The notes under the pieces were generated by a model. That model was given only the letters and a program-made list of their open reading frames with translations, was not told the DNA's origin and did not search any database. From positions 19,588-83,587 of IMG/VR virus record IMGVR_UViG_3300025162_000040: a DNA stretch of 64,000 bases. The stretch is one strand, 5' to 3'. Each line of letters opens with the position of its first letter. Position 1 is the first letter of the stretch. This document shows positions 1-7,751 of this stretch, in pieces. Origin of the DNA: a virus. Made by a program: the position numbers and the translations under genes.

Positions 1-280
1 GAACCAAAAGAGTCAGATATCAAACGTTTTTTGAAAATCTAGGCTTGTCACACCATAGAGCGTTGCTGGGTGGGATCCGGGACAACTTGACCACACCGGC
101 CAATAGGCCGGACTAACAGTAACAACAACTAACTCGGTGGCAATTGATAAACCTGACGACCTCCATGGAGGTTATCGGGCTGAGGTGCTCGGTGGGGTCA
201 CCTGCTGAGACAGTGCGCACCACCTCTGGCTTAGTATTTTCAAACTTTTTTAACAACAACCAACAACAAGGGGGAACACA
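1..280 (+). other. Structured leader or 3' part of a non-coding RNA
   Basis: No convincing gene is present. Several strong stems can be drawn: CCGGCC (96-101) with GGCCGG (106-111) around an AATA loop; GATAA (146-150) with TTATC (172-176) enclosing the palindrome ACCTCCATGGAGGT (159-172); and GAGGTG (182-187) with CACCTC (221-226). The last 35 nt are an A/C-rich unstructured stretch leading to the ribosome binding site of the next ORF. I infer a structured 5' leader or the 3' end of a larger RNA that begins before the window. I looked for group I intron core elements and did not find them. Confidence 0.4.
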
Positions 281-415
281 ATGTCAGAAGAAGCGAAAAC
301 ACCAGCACCGGGAGCGTTCATTGCTTCCTTGAAGCGCAACAATAGCAAGATCCGTGAAGACCGGGCAATCGCCATTTCAGAGGACTGCTGTGCAGAAGAT
401 GCAACCTTGGAATAG
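281..415 (+). pseudogene. Truncated phage gene, 5' part only
   Basis: A well-placed ribosome binding site (GGGGGA, 8 nt upstream) precedes an ATG and a 44-residue frame beginning MSEEAKTPAPGAFIASLK. The first 35 residues (Ala/Pro start, then a basic helix-like stretch) look like the start of a normal protein. From about position 373 the same DNA reads, in another frame, as the C-terminal end of an endonuclease VII-like homing protein, so the last ~10 residues are out-of-frame readthrough. The rest of the original gene is absent. I interpret this as a gene cut by insertion of a homing element that later decayed. A short peptide may still be made; its function is unknown. Confidence 0.6.
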
Positions 416-483
416 GGTATTTAGGAGACTCCGTGTTAGCTCTCCAAGAAGCAATGCGCTACCTTGAAAACTACGAGAAATAA
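364..483 (+). pseudogene. Remnant of endonuclease VII-like HNH homing endonuclease
   Basis: Read from 364 (no start codon), the frame gives the segment RGLLCRRCN followed by LGIGYLGDSVLALQEAMRYL and a stop at 481-483. This matches the C-terminal ends of the two intact HNH genes in this window (10530-11081 and 14536-14970), which carry GLLCDKCNFILGQCGD and GLLCARCNFMLGYSGDS at the same place. Only the last ~39 residues survive; the frame is closed upstream by a stop, and the catalytic DH motif is missing. It is therefore a dead fragment of a third element of the same family. Confidence 0.75.
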
Positions 484-509
484 AAACATAACCAAATGGG
501 GGAGGGAAC

Positions 510-1271
510 ATGATTAAGGGTCTTGGGTTTACACACGAAACATTCAAGTTTCCGGTTGGAGAAATGCACGTTAAGGTGCACAGTTACACCCCGAACGACG
601 AAGTTGCGATTGAGTTCTACTTCGAGAGGACCGAGGAGCTGGTTGAGCTTATGCTCATTGCCAATGCCCTAAAGCATGCTGGTCTAACCCTTGAACGAAT
701 ATTTATGCCGTATGTTCCTTTTGGAAGGCAGGATAGGGTCGCTGTATCAGGGGAGTGCTTCTCCTTGGAGGTATTCGCCGGCATTATCAACTCGCTGGGG
801 GTTGTCGTGGAGATCGCTGACCCACACTCGGACGTTTCAACAGCCCTTATCCACAACTGCCTTGTAATACATCAGCATGAGATCTTTGAACCGATGCTTA
901 GGGAGATAGAGCCGTTTAAGTTGATCTGCCCGGATGGCGGTGCCAGGAAGAAGATCAACAAGATCAGCGACCTTCCTTCTATGACCAACCGGATCTTGGG
1001 TGTTGTTGAGTGTTCGAAGAAACGGGAGCCGCGGACAGGAGCCATCACCGGAACGGTTGTCTATGCCGACTCATTGGAAGGGGACACCTGTGTAATTGTT
1101 GACGATATTTGCGACGGAGGCAAGACTTTCATTGAGATCGCCAAGGTCCTTCGTGAAAAGGGTGCCAAGAAGGTCATTCTCATGGTGTCACATGGCTTTT
1201 TCACCAAAGGAATGGAAGTCTTCGACGGCATTATCGACGAGATATACACACTGAAAGGTAAAGTGAAATGA
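510..1271 (+). CDS. prs: Ribose-phosphate pyrophosphokinase
   Basis: Makes phosphoribosyl pyrophosphate (PRPP) from ribose 5-phosphate and ATP. PRPP is the co-substrate of the NadV enzyme encoded 0.85 kb downstream, so the two form an NAD salvage pathway. Visible motifs: YVPFGRQDR at 68-76 (ATP/flexible loop), DPHSD at 104-108 (metal/ATP), PDGGARKK at 141-148, and the PRPP-binding loop VIVDDICDGGKT at 195-206. At 253 aa it is shorter than cellular enzymes (about 310 aa), as is usual in phages with prs-nadV pairs. The start has a GGGGGAGGGA ribosome binding site. It overlaps the next gene by 4 nt (ATGA), indicating translational coupling. Confidence 0.93.
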   Translation: MIKGLGFTHETFKFPVGEMHVKVHSYTPNDEVAIEFYFERTEELVELMLIANALKHAGLTLERIFMPYVPFGRQDRVAVSGECFSLEVFAGIINSLGVVVEIADPHSDVSTALIHNCLVIHQHEIFEPMLREIEPFKLICPDGGARKKINKISDLPSMTNRILGVVECSKKREPRTGAITGTVVYADSLEGDTCVIVDDICDGGKTFIEIAKVLREKGAKKVILMVSHGFFTKGMEVFDGIIDEIYTLKGKVK

Positions 1272-1699
1272 GCGATAAGGAAAAAGACATGAACAGGCAA
1301 CTTGGGGAGTTTAAGGCCCGTGTTGAAAGTTTGGATATCATCCTAACGCTGAAAGATCAGCTGATAGAAGAAATCGAGGAAGCTCTGGGCATAACGGGGC
1401 ACTCGAAGGAAGTAACCGGCGAGAATGCCTTGGATGCGATAGCCGACCTCAAGCGTGAGAACGCAGAGTTGGAAGAAAGGCTGAAAGAAAATGATTGGCA
1501 GTTTGTTCAAGTCAAAAAATGTATTGAGCGCAAGGATAAGGAAATGGAAGAACTCCGCACTCGTAACGCTGAGTTGGAAAAGATTATGGAGGATGCTTCA
1601 AAAGGAGATTATGCGTTTGATTGTGCATTTGAAAAACTGGAGGCTGAAAACAAAGAACTCCAGAACCGCCTGTCCACTCTTGAGAAGGAGGGGAAATGA
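1268..1699 (+). CDS. Coiled-coil protein in NAD salvage operon
   Basis: A 143-residue acidic protein that is almost entirely predicted coiled coil, with repeated leucines spaced between runs of E, K and R (for example NAELEERLKEN and NKELQNRLSTLEKEG). No catalytic motif is seen and I do not recognise a named family. It overlaps prs by 4 nt upstream and the HAD gene by 4 nt downstream, so it is co-translated with the NAD salvage enzymes. Function unknown; a scaffold or oligomerisation partner is possible but unsupported. Confidence 0.75.
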   Translation: MSDKEKDMNRQLGEFKARVESLDIILTLKDQLIEEIEEALGITGHSKEVTGENALDAIADLKRENAELEERLKENDWQFVQVKKCIERKDKEMEELRTRNAELEKIMEDASKGDYAFDCAFEKLEAENKELQNRLSTLEKEGK

Positions 1700-2121
1700 G
1701 CCAAGTCGTTGATCCATATTGCGATGTAAATAGGTGCATCGAACGCCTCCGTAACGAGTTCAAAAAGTACGGTAACCTTGTTATCGGGTTCGACTTCGAT
1801 GAAACGATCTTTGACTACCACCACCAGGGACACTGCTACACCGCTGTTATGGAGCTGCTCCGCCGATGCAGTAAACTTGGGCTCACAATGTGCTTGTATA
1901 CTAACGAGTCTAATCCTGACAAGCTTAAGTTTAAGCAGGATTACTGTAGGTACTCGCTTGGGTTTATGCCAAGCTTCACCAATGAGAGTCCGCTGCTTAA
2001 AGACGGCGGAAAGCCATTTTTTAGCACCCTGCTTGACGACCGCGCCGGTCTCGGGCAGGCGTATATCGTACTGGAGGCTGTAGTGAACGAAATTGAAAAG
2101 GAAAGGATACAAGAAAAATGA
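1696..2121 (+). CDS. HAD-superfamily phosphatase-like protein
   Basis: The N-terminal motif GFDFDET at 31-37 is the HAD nucleophile motif DxD (Asp33, Asp35). CLYTNES near 66-72 fits motif II (Thr/Ser), and LLDDRAGL at 112-119 fits the acidic metal-binding motif IV (Asp114, Asp115). At 141 aa it is a minimal, cap-less HAD protein. It lies between prs and nadV with 4-nt overlaps on both sides, so a role in nucleotide or NAD precursor metabolism, such as removing a 5'-phosphate, is plausible. The substrate cannot be read from the sequence. Confidence 0.75.
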   Translation: MSQVVDPYCDVNRCIERLRNEFKKYGNLVIGFDFDETIFDYHHQGHCYTAVMELLRRCSKLGLTMCLYTNESNPDKLKFKQDYCRYSLGFMPSFTNESPLLKDGGKPFFSTLLDDRAGLGQAYIVLEAVVNEIEKERIQEK

Positions 2122-3584
2122 TTTCACCCATTGTACTCAAGGATTTCTACAAAACAGACCATAGAAGGCAGTACCCGACAGGAACTGAGATCGTGTACTC
2201 CAATCTAACGCCTCGCGGGAGCCGTGTGCCTGGGGTCGACCACGTGGTCGTGTTTGGAATCCAGTATTTTGTCAAAGAGTACTTGATTAAGCGGTGGAAT
2301 GAGGACTTTTTCAACCAACCAAAAGACGAGGTTGTTCGCAAGTACAAACGGCGCCTTGATAATGCTCTTGGAAAAGACTCTGTTCCCATTGAGCACGTTG
2401 GGGAGCTTCATGATCTTGGATACCTTCCTATTCTGCTCAAAGCTCTTCCAGAAGGAACTCTGTGTCCGATGCGTATTCCGATCCTAACGATCCGGAACAC
2501 CCACCCGAAGTTTTTTTGGCTAACAAACTTCATGGAAACAGTCATGTGTAATATCGTGTGGGGCCCAACCACTTCAGCATCTACAGCCTACGCCTACAGA
2601 AAGATGCTGGATGGGTACGCGGCAAGGACATCTGACATTCCGGAGTTTGTCAACTGGCAGGGCCATGACTTCTCGATGCGAGGAATATTTGGGATTGAGG
2701 GAGCCCTAATGTCTGCTGCTGGCCATCTGCTTAGCTTTACGGGCACGGACACGGTCCCAGCGATCGACTTCCTTGAAGAATATTACGGCGCTGACTCTGA
2801 CAAGGAGATGGTAGGTGGCAGTGTTCCGGCAACGGAGCACTCGGTCATGTGCCTCGGTGGTCTTCTGTCAGAAGAAGAGACGTTTCGCAGGCTCCTTACT
2901 GAGATCTATCCTACTGGCATTGTCTCTGTTGTGTCTGACACATGGGACTACTGGAATGTGATCACGAAGACCCTTCCGGCTCTAAAAGATGTAATTATGA
3001 ACCGGAACGGTCGGCTTGTGGTTCGCCCCGACAGTGGTGATCCTGTGAAGATCATCTGTGGCGACGCTGTGAGTGATGATCCAGCAGCCAAAGCCGGCAC
3101 TGTTGAGCTTCTGTGGAACACCTTTGGCGGCTACACAAACGCTAAAGGGTTCAAGCAACTCGACAAGCACATTGGGGTAATCTATGGCGACAGCATCACA
3201 CTTGAGCGGTGCGAAGCCATTTGTGAAGGTCTTGCACGAAAGGGGTTTGCGTCCACGAACATGGTGTTTGGCATCGGAAGCTACACTTACCAGTTTGTGA
3301 CACGTGACACCTTCGGGTTTGCCATGAAAGCTACCTGGGGCATCATCAACGGAAAGCCTGTGACTATCTACAAGGACCCGAAAACCGATAGCGGGATCAA
3401 GAAGTCCGCCCGCGGGCTCTTGCAGGTTAATCAAGATGCTACAACCGGAGAGCTCACGATGATTGAAGATGTCACGCCAGAACAAGAGGATCTTGGGCTG
3501 CTTACAACCGTATTTGAAGATGGCAAAATCGTAACCGAGTACACACTTGCAGACATTCGCAAGCGTCTCGGGTGCATAAAGTAG
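2118..3584 (+). CDS. nadV: Nicotinamide phosphoribosyltransferase
   Basis: Transfers phosphoribose from PRPP to nicotinamide to give NMN, the committed step of NAD salvage. The 488-aa length matches NAMPT/NadV. Family signatures seen: HDFSMRG at 183-189, SFTGTD at 206-211, PATEHS at 237-242 (His241 aligns with the phosphorylated catalytic His of human NAMPT), and RPDSGDP at 303-309 in the PRPP-binding half. Phage NadV with Prs is known to rebuild NAD after NAD-depleting host defences; that role here is inferred from the pairing. It starts inside the stop of the HAD gene (ATGA). Confidence 0.95.
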   Translation: MISPIVLKDFYKTDHRRQYPTGTEIVYSNLTPRGSRVPGVDHVVVFGIQYFVKEYLIKRWNEDFFNQPKDEVVRKYKRRLDNALGKDSVPIEHVGELHDLGYLPILLKALPEGTLCPMRIPILTIRNTHPKFFWLTNFMETVMCNIVWGPTTSASTAYAYRKMLDGYAARTSDIPEFVNWQGHDFSMRGIFGIEGALMSAAGHLLSFTGTDTVPAIDFLEEYYGADSDKEMVGGSVPATEHSVMCLGGLLSEEETFRRLLTEIYPTGIVSVVSDTWDYWNVITKTLPALKDVIMNRNGRLVVRPDSGDPVKIICGDAVSDDPAAKAGTVELLWNTFGGYTNAKGFKQLDKHIGVIYGDSITLERCEAICEGLARKGFASTNMVFGIGSYTYQFVTRDTFGFAMKATWGIINGKPVTIYKDPKTDSGIKKSARGLLQVNQDATTGELTMIEDVTPEQEDLGLLTTVFEDGKIVTEYTLADIRKRLGCIK

Positions 3585-3592
3585 GGGGCGTT

Positions 3593-4141
3593 ATGATCGA
3601 ATACAGCTCTGACGAAGCAGCAAAAAAAGTAACTGTGACCGGATGGATGTCTAAAGACGGTCACTTTTGGGGAGACAATGAGCACATGGCCCGCTGGTCC
3701 GGATGCACTCACTTGAAGTGCGAGTGTGGAGCAACCATGGAAAAGGGGTGGACAAAGTGCGAGTCCTGCAGAGAGAAATCAAAGCAAGAGAAGTTTGAGA
3801 AGTTTAAGGTCATTCAGTGGGACTACAAGACGCCAATCTCCATCTATGACACGGACACCTACTTCTTTGACGAGCAGGACCTGCTTGATTACTGCGACGA
3901 TGAAGGGTTGGAGCCAGAGGAACTGCAGCTAGTGCTCTGCAAACAGAACCGACGCCGTGTCCTTAACGTGTATGAGTTCCTTGAAGACGATGTTCACGAA
4001 GACTGGGACCCATCTGCTGATCTCGAAGCTGCCGTTATCGCCTTCAATGAAGCCGTGGCCAAGGACCCTTACCAGACATGGTTTGCCACGGACACTCGCG
4101 TTACGTTAGCACCAAAAGAGAAAGAAGCGGAGAATACATAG
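3593..4141 (+). CDS. Acidic zinc-ribbon protein, unknown function
   Basis: The ATG at 3593 is chosen because TAGGGGGCG lies just upstream; an earlier ATG at 3572 has none. The 182-residue product has a four-cysteine knuckle (CECGATMEKGWTKCESC, about residues 43-59), a typical small zinc ribbon. An acidic C-terminal half follows, including EDDVHEDWDPSADLEAAV. Phage genes with this general layout are common and uncharacterised. It follows nadV and overlaps the next GTG start by one base. Confidence 0.7.
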   Translation: MIEYSSDEAAKKVTVTGWMSKDGHFWGDNEHMARWSGCTHLKCECGATMEKGWTKCESCREKSKQEKFEKFKVIQWDYKTPISIYDTDTYFFDEQDLLDYCDDEGLEPEELQLVLCKQNRRRVLNVYEFLEDDVHEDWDPSADLEAAVIAFNEAVAKDPYQTWFATDTRVTLAPKEKEAENT

Positions 4142-4401
4142 TGAGACCCGTATTCAGGGCGGCGTCGTTTGAGGAAGTAGCTAGGAGGCCAAAACCCCCT
4201 GAAACTACTTTCGAGTTTGCCGTTGCTGAGTTACGGCGAAGGATGGTAGAAGTCTTGGGAATATCCGCCGAGTATTTTGGAGTGGATTGTGCCGTAACAA
4301 ATGGCGAACGCAATATAAATGTGTTTGTAAAGCCGGTTTGTCCAGCAGAGTTTATTACAATAACGTGCCAAGTGGCACCAACAACAAACAAGGGGGAATA
4401 A
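4141..4401 (+). CDS. FKAA-motif protein (short)
   Basis: Starts with GTG at 4141 overlapping the previous stop (taGTG). The product is about 86 aa and opens directly with the shared peptide as VFRAASFEEVARRPKPPE at residues 4-21. The same PRPKPP-type tail follows the motif in the gene at 37056 (EEVARRPKPPD), which argues that the two are related. No other domain is recognised in the remaining ~65 residues. It is an outlying member of the family concentrated at 57-64 kb. The start is inferred from the overlap and the position of the motif. Confidence 0.65.
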   Translation: MRPVFRAASFEEVARRPKPPETTFEFAVAELRRRMVEVLGISAEYFGVDCAVTNGERNINVFVKPVCPAEFITITCQVAPTTNKGE

Positions 4402-4402
4402 A

Positions 4403-4987
4403 ATGAAGGGGTTTTTAATTGGAATGGCAGTGGTTTTAGGGGTGCTTGCTTTTATAGCACTCTGCGTGTTCGGGTTTATCACAGGGAACTACAACTCACT
4501 CGTCCAGCAGCGTATTGAGTGCGTTACGCAGTGGGGCCAGGTCGAGACACAGTACCAGCGCCGGTTCGATCTTATTCCGAACCTCGTGAATGCTGCTCGT
4601 GGGTATATGGAGCATGAGCAGGTCGTGTTTAAGGCAATAGCAGATGCTCGTAAGAATTACGCCGGATCTAAGGGTGACGACAAGGTTAAGGCCCAGGGTG
4701 AGTTGGACGGTGCTATCTCAAGACTGTTAGTGATTATGGAGAATTATCCAAACTTAAAAGCCAATGAGACCGTTCAGGGGCTGATGTATGAGCTTGCAGG
4801 CACTGAGAACCGCATCAATGTTGCCCGTCAGCGGTACAACGAGTCCGTACAGATCTACGACACGTCCATTCAGTCATTCCCGGGCAACATCTTCGCCGGC
4901 TTCTTCCACTTTGAAGCCAAGACGATGTACACCAGTCAGAAGGGTGCCGAACTGCCCCCCCAAGTTAATTTGGAGGTGGCTAAATGA
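4403..4987 (+). CDS. lemA: LemA family membrane protein
   Basis: A 194-residue protein with an N-terminal membrane segment at about 5-29 and the LemA signature: YNSLVQQRIECVTQWGQVET, then RRFDLIPNLVNAARGYMEHE, a helical bundle, and NETVQGLMYELAGTENRI. The C-terminus includes FPGNIFAGFFHFEAKTMY, also typical. In bacteria LemA is usually encoded beside a TPM-domain protein, as here (next gene, 4-nt overlap). LemA function is poorly known but linked to the cell envelope. It is unusual cargo for a phage. Confidence 0.9.
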   Translation: MKGFLIGMAVVLGVLAFIALCVFGFITGNYNSLVQQRIECVTQWGQVETQYQRRFDLIPNLVNAARGYMEHEQVVFKAIADARKNYAGSKGDDKVKAQGELDGAISRLLVIMENYPNLKANETVQGLMYELAGTENRINVARQRYNESVQIYDTSIQSFPGNIFAGFFHFEAKTMYTSQKGAELPPQVNLEVAK

Positions 4988-5484
4988 GCCGGCGAGTTTG
5001 GTTAGTACCGATGATGTGTGTTTGGGCTCTCATAGCCTGTGGCTGCGATGTCTCTACTACAGCTGTGGAGAAAGTGCCCACTATCCCGGAAGCTACCGGC
5101 TATGTTGTTGACCAACTTGGCTTGTTAGACTCTTCGGCTGTGGATCAGATCACAACATTTTGCAAGTCTGTTGAACCACAACTTCAGGTTGCCGTACTGA
5201 TCGTGAACTCCACACAGCCGTGGTCGATTGAGCAGTTCGGCATCAAGGTAGCAGAGAAGTGGAAGGTTGGGTTTAAGGGCAAGGATAATGGCGTTATTGT
5301 TATCCTGGCTAAGAGTGACCGGAAGATCCGCATCGAAGCCGGCCGCGGAGCCGAAGCGTTCTTGCCTGACGCTAAAGCAGGCAACATCATCCACGATATC
5401 ATTGCGCCTCATTTTAAGCGGGGCGACTGGAAGGGTGGTATGGTAGCGGGACTTCAAGCAATCAACAAGGAGGTGAGACAATGA
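4984..5484 (+). CDS. TPM-domain lipoprotein (YgcG-like core)
   Basis: The N-terminus is basic and hydrophobic and ends in a lipobox LIAC (16-19), giving a predicted lipoprotein anchored at Cys19. A TPM domain follows at about 40-166, with family hallmarks VVDQLGLLDSSAVDQI, DNGVIVILAKSDRKIRIEAG and IIAPHFKRGDWKGGM. Bacterial TPM proteins normally continue into a transmembrane helix and a Gly-rich tail; here the ORF stops after the domain, and those pieces appear as separate downstream ORFs. It partners with LemA upstream by 4-nt overlap. Confidence 0.85.
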   Translation: MSRRVWLVPMMCVWALIACGCDVSTTAVEKVPTIPEATGYVVDQLGLLDSSAVDQITTFCKSVEPQLQVAVLIVNSTQPWSIEQFGIKVAEKWKVGFKGKDNGVIVILAKSDRKIRIEAGRGAEAFLPDAKAGNIIHDIIAPHFKRGDWKGGMVAGLQAINKEVRQ

Positions 5485-5852
5485 AAGAAGTCGGAGACGT
5501 AATTGTGTTGGCAGGCAAGTCTGTGACCATTGAATCCTGCACAGGGTGTGGTGCAGAAATGGTAAACGTACAGTACATTCCGGTAACCTCAGTCGAGCTG
5601 GACACATTGCGAGAGCTAGAGCTGCGTATGTGCAGCACCGATGACAAAAGAGTATGCCAGGAGTGTGGAGAAGAGCTCGCGTCCAGTCGCAAAAGAAAAG
5701 AAGAAGAGGATGAAGAGGAAGACCGTCAAAGAAGAGACGATGACTCCTCAGGTCCTAGCTTTGGCGGAAGCGGCGACGACGATTCCGGAAGTGGCTTTGG
5801 TGGATTTGGCGGAGGTGATTTTAGTGGCGGAGGCGCTACGGGCGATTTCTAA
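5481..5852 (+). CDS. Zinc-knuckle protein with Gly-rich TPM-type tail
   Basis: A 123-aa protein. Residues about 20-23 (CTGC) and 59-62 (CQEC) can form a zinc ribbon. A charged RKRKEEEDEEEDRQRRDDD stretch follows, then a C-terminal tail FGGFGGGDFSGGGATGDF. That tail closely resembles the GGGFSGGGASGxW ends of bacterial YgcG/TPM proteins. It overlaps the TPM gene by 4 nt. I infer that the tail has been moved from the TPM protein to a co-expressed partner. Confidence 0.75.
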   Translation: MKEVGDVIVLAGKSVTIESCTGCGAEMVNVQYIPVTSVELDTLRELELRMCSTDDKRVCQECGEELASSRKRKEEEDEEEDRQRRDDDSSGPSFGGSGDDDSGSGFGGFGGGDFSGGGATGDF

Positions 5853-6076
5853 TGACAAAAGGCGACGCTGATCAAATCTCGATATTGTTTCACACCCATC
5901 CTGTAATAGCGTGGGTAATCGCCATCGCCGTGGTCATTGTTGTCTTGTATGTCATTGCAAACTCTGACGATGATGGCATATTTGGTGGTGGCTGTGATGA
6001 CGGAGACGGCGGTGGTGGGTTTGGAGGTTTTGGTGGTGGTAGTTTCGGAGGCGGTGGTGCATCAGGAGGATTTTAA
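5852..6076 (+). CDS. Single-pass membrane protein with Gly-rich TPM-type tail
   Basis: A 74-residue protein. A membrane helix at about 17-38 (VIAWVIAIAVVIVVLYVIA) is followed by an Asp/Gly region and a tail GGFGGGSFGGGGASGGF. Together with the TPM domain at 4984 this supplies the transmembrane and Gly-rich parts that usually sit on one polypeptide. The ATG overlaps the previous stop by 1 nt (TAATG). Confidence 0.75.
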   Translation: MTKGDADQISILFHTHPVIAWVIAIAVVIVVLYVIANSDDDGIFGGGCDDGDGGGGFGGFGGGSFGGGGASGGF

Positions 6077-6090
6077 CAGGGGGGTGAAGC

Positions 6091-6330
6091 ATGGTAGGCG
6101 CGATGTTTGTTTTACTTCTTGCAATCTTCGGGTATTTTGGATTTCAAGAAGGCATGAAAAAGTGGGAACAGTTTCTTAACGACCGTAGGGAAATACTGAA
6201 GAGCCTGGAAGCTGAGGCGCTTAAAGGAGCGGCAAGTAAAACACAAGCTCCGATGAGCAACATACAGTTTACGGCTTTACTTGAAACAAACTGGCTGACA
6301 TGGGCCAAATCAAAAGGGATCATCAGATAA
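6091..6330 (+). CDS. Small membrane-anchored protein
   Basis: 79 aa, with one hydrophobic segment at 3-18 (GAMFVLLLAIFGYFGF) followed by a charged helical region. A GGGGTG ribosome binding site lies before the ATG. It belongs to the LemA/TPM/SPFH membrane cluster. No family was recognised. Confidence 0.65.
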   Translation: MVGAMFVLLLAIFGYFGFQEGMKKWEQFLNDRREILKSLEAEALKGAASKTQAPMSNIQFTALLETNWLTWAKSKGIIR

Positions 6331-6343
6331 GGAGGTGGTAGAA

Positions 6344-6550
6344 GTGTTTAGATTCATCGAGCTGTTCGGAATGTTGATACTGCTGTGGTTTGTAGCGAAT
6401 TTTGTCCATTATATTGTGTGGACAGCATCTGGATATGAAGGTCCGTCCAATATCCTGTTTGGAATGTCAAGTGGGTGGATAAAAAATGCAAAAGAAATGC
6501 AAGAAGAGTCGAAGCAAAGCACCAAACCAGCAACGAAAAAGGGGAATTAA
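6344..6550 (+). CDS. Small membrane protein
   Basis: The GTG at 6344 is preferred over the GTG at 6335 because the GGAGG ribosome binding site (6331-6335) overlaps the earlier codon and sits 8 nt before the later one. The 68-residue product has one N-terminal membrane segment (FIELFGMLILLWFVANFVHYI within residues 4-24) and a Lys/Thr-rich end. It lies directly before the SPFH gene. No family was recognised. Confidence 0.65.
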   Translation: MFRFIELFGMLILLWFVANFVHYIVWTASGYEGPSNILFGMSSGWIKNAKEMQEESKQSTKPATKKGN

Positions 6551-6551
6551 A

Positions 6552-7592
6552 ATGGAAAAAAGTAAACAAGTATTTGGAATAGGGGGAGCCGTCGTAGCAT
6601 TTATCGTACTGTTTGTGGCATTGCTCACATTCGGCTATGTAAATGTCCATCCTACAGAAGTTGCTGTTGAAGTGAACAAGTTCGCCGGTAAGGTTGTGCC
6701 AGAGCCCAGGGGGGTTGGGTACCACTTGTTTAATCATTGGCAGACGGATATGGTGATCTACCAGATATCCGCACGGTCATTCCCACATGACTCCATGAAG
6801 TCGGACCAGCACTCTAATGAGTGGAATATGTCACTCAAGACCATTGACGGTCAGGGTATTGACGTTGACATGACGATCATTTACTCGCTCAATGCCAAAG
6901 ACGTGCCGGCGCTTCACGCGTCAGTAGGTCCTGGGTACGAGGATCAGATTCTGCTTCCGCAGGTCCGGTCAGAGGCTCGTATTGCGATCGGGCAATACAC
7001 GGCTGAGCAGATGTACGATGGTAAGATCCGTGAACAAATCCAACAGTCCATTAAAACAAAACTTCAAGACGCTCTCAGCAAATATCCTGCCATTAACATT
7101 CAGGATGCCTTAATGAGGGATTTCCGGTGGCAGAATGCCCAGTTCCAACAGGCTATTGAGTCCAAGAAGCTGGCCTCACAGCAAGTTGAGGTCAACAAGA
7201 ACTTGGCTGCTGCTGCGGAACAGAACGCCTTGAAACTTAAAGCGGAAGCCGAGGGGGAGAAGTTCCAAGCGATCCAACAAGCACAGGGTCGTGGGGAGTC
7301 TCTTAAAGCGGAAGCCGAGGGCAATGCCGCAGCTATTAAGCTGAAAGCAGATGCCGATAGGTACCGTCTTGAAGCTGAAGCTGCTGGTAACCTTGCTCGG
7401 TACAAGGCTGAAGCAGAAGGCAAGAAACTGTCTGCCGAGGCTCTTGGTGGTGGTCAGAATGTCGTGAACCTTGCGTTTGCGGAGAAGCTGTCTCCGACGT
7501 TGCAGATTTGGGGTATTCCGGTCGGTAATAACAACACCTCTCTTATGGACGTGTCCGGGGTGTTCGGAAAGATGTTAAGCAAGAAGGAGTAG
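6552..7592 (+). CDS. SPFH/Band 7 (prohibitin/stomatin-like) membrane protein
   Basis: The ATG at 6552 follows AAAAAGGGG; an upstream in-frame ATG at 6486 lies within the previous gene and is less likely. The 346-aa product has an N-terminal membrane helix (about 9-29), an SPFH domain (YVNVHPTEVAVEVNKFAGK onward, to about residue 210) and a long Ala/Glu/Lys coiled coil with AEAEG repeats (KAEAEGEK, KAEAEGNAAA, KAEAEGKK), the classic flotillin/prohibitin tail that drives ring assembly. It closes the LemA/TPM cluster. Some phages carry SPFH genes; a role in membrane organisation or in blocking superinfection is inference. Confidence 0.88.
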   Translation: MEKSKQVFGIGGAVVAFIVLFVALLTFGYVNVHPTEVAVEVNKFAGKVVPEPRGVGYHLFNHWQTDMVIYQISARSFPHDSMKSDQHSNEWNMSLKTIDGQGIDVDMTIIYSLNAKDVPALHASVGPGYEDQILLPQVRSEARIAIGQYTAEQMYDGKIREQIQQSIKTKLQDALSKYPAINIQDALMRDFRWQNAQFQQAIESKKLASQQVEVNKNLAAAAEQNALKLKAEAEGEKFQAIQQAQGRGESLKAEAEGNAAAIKLKADADRYRLEAEAAGNLARYKAEAEGKKLSAEALGGGQNVVNLAFAEKLSPTLQIWGIPVGNNNTSLMDVSGVFGKMLSKKE

Positions 7593-7598
7593 CAAGAA

Positions 7599-7739
7599 AT
7601 GGCTGCTTGGGGGATTCAAGAGGAAACTAGCCGGGGAGAAGTCCTCGTTAACAGCACCTCCACTGGCGTGTTGCTAGTACTGTTCGCCAGTCCCCGAGCA
7701 GCCTATTTACTCGCACAGCATAACCAACAACTAACATAA
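7599..7739 (+). CDS. Small protein of 46 aa
   Basis: The ATG at 7599 sits 7 nt after AAGGAG, which itself spans the stop of the SPFH gene. The product starts MAAWGIQEETSRGEVLV and contains a mildly hydrophobic middle (GVLLVLFASPRAAYLLA). It is supported by the ribosome binding site, the spacing and the lack of any other gene there. Function unknown. Confidence 0.5.
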   Translation: MAAWGIQEETSRGEVLVNSTSTGVLLVLFASPRAAYLLAQHNQQLT

Positions 7740-7751
7740 GGAAAAAGAACC

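Noticed and set aside
144-332. Open frame of 62 codons starting MINLTTSMEVIG
   Set aside because: It lies over the hairpins of the leader and out of frame with the gene at 281, which has a proper ribosome binding site; composition is not protein-like.
7100-7423. Long minus-strand ORF opposite the SPFH coiled coil
   Set aside because: A mirror of the Ala/Glu/Lys repeats on the coding strand; no ribosome binding site.
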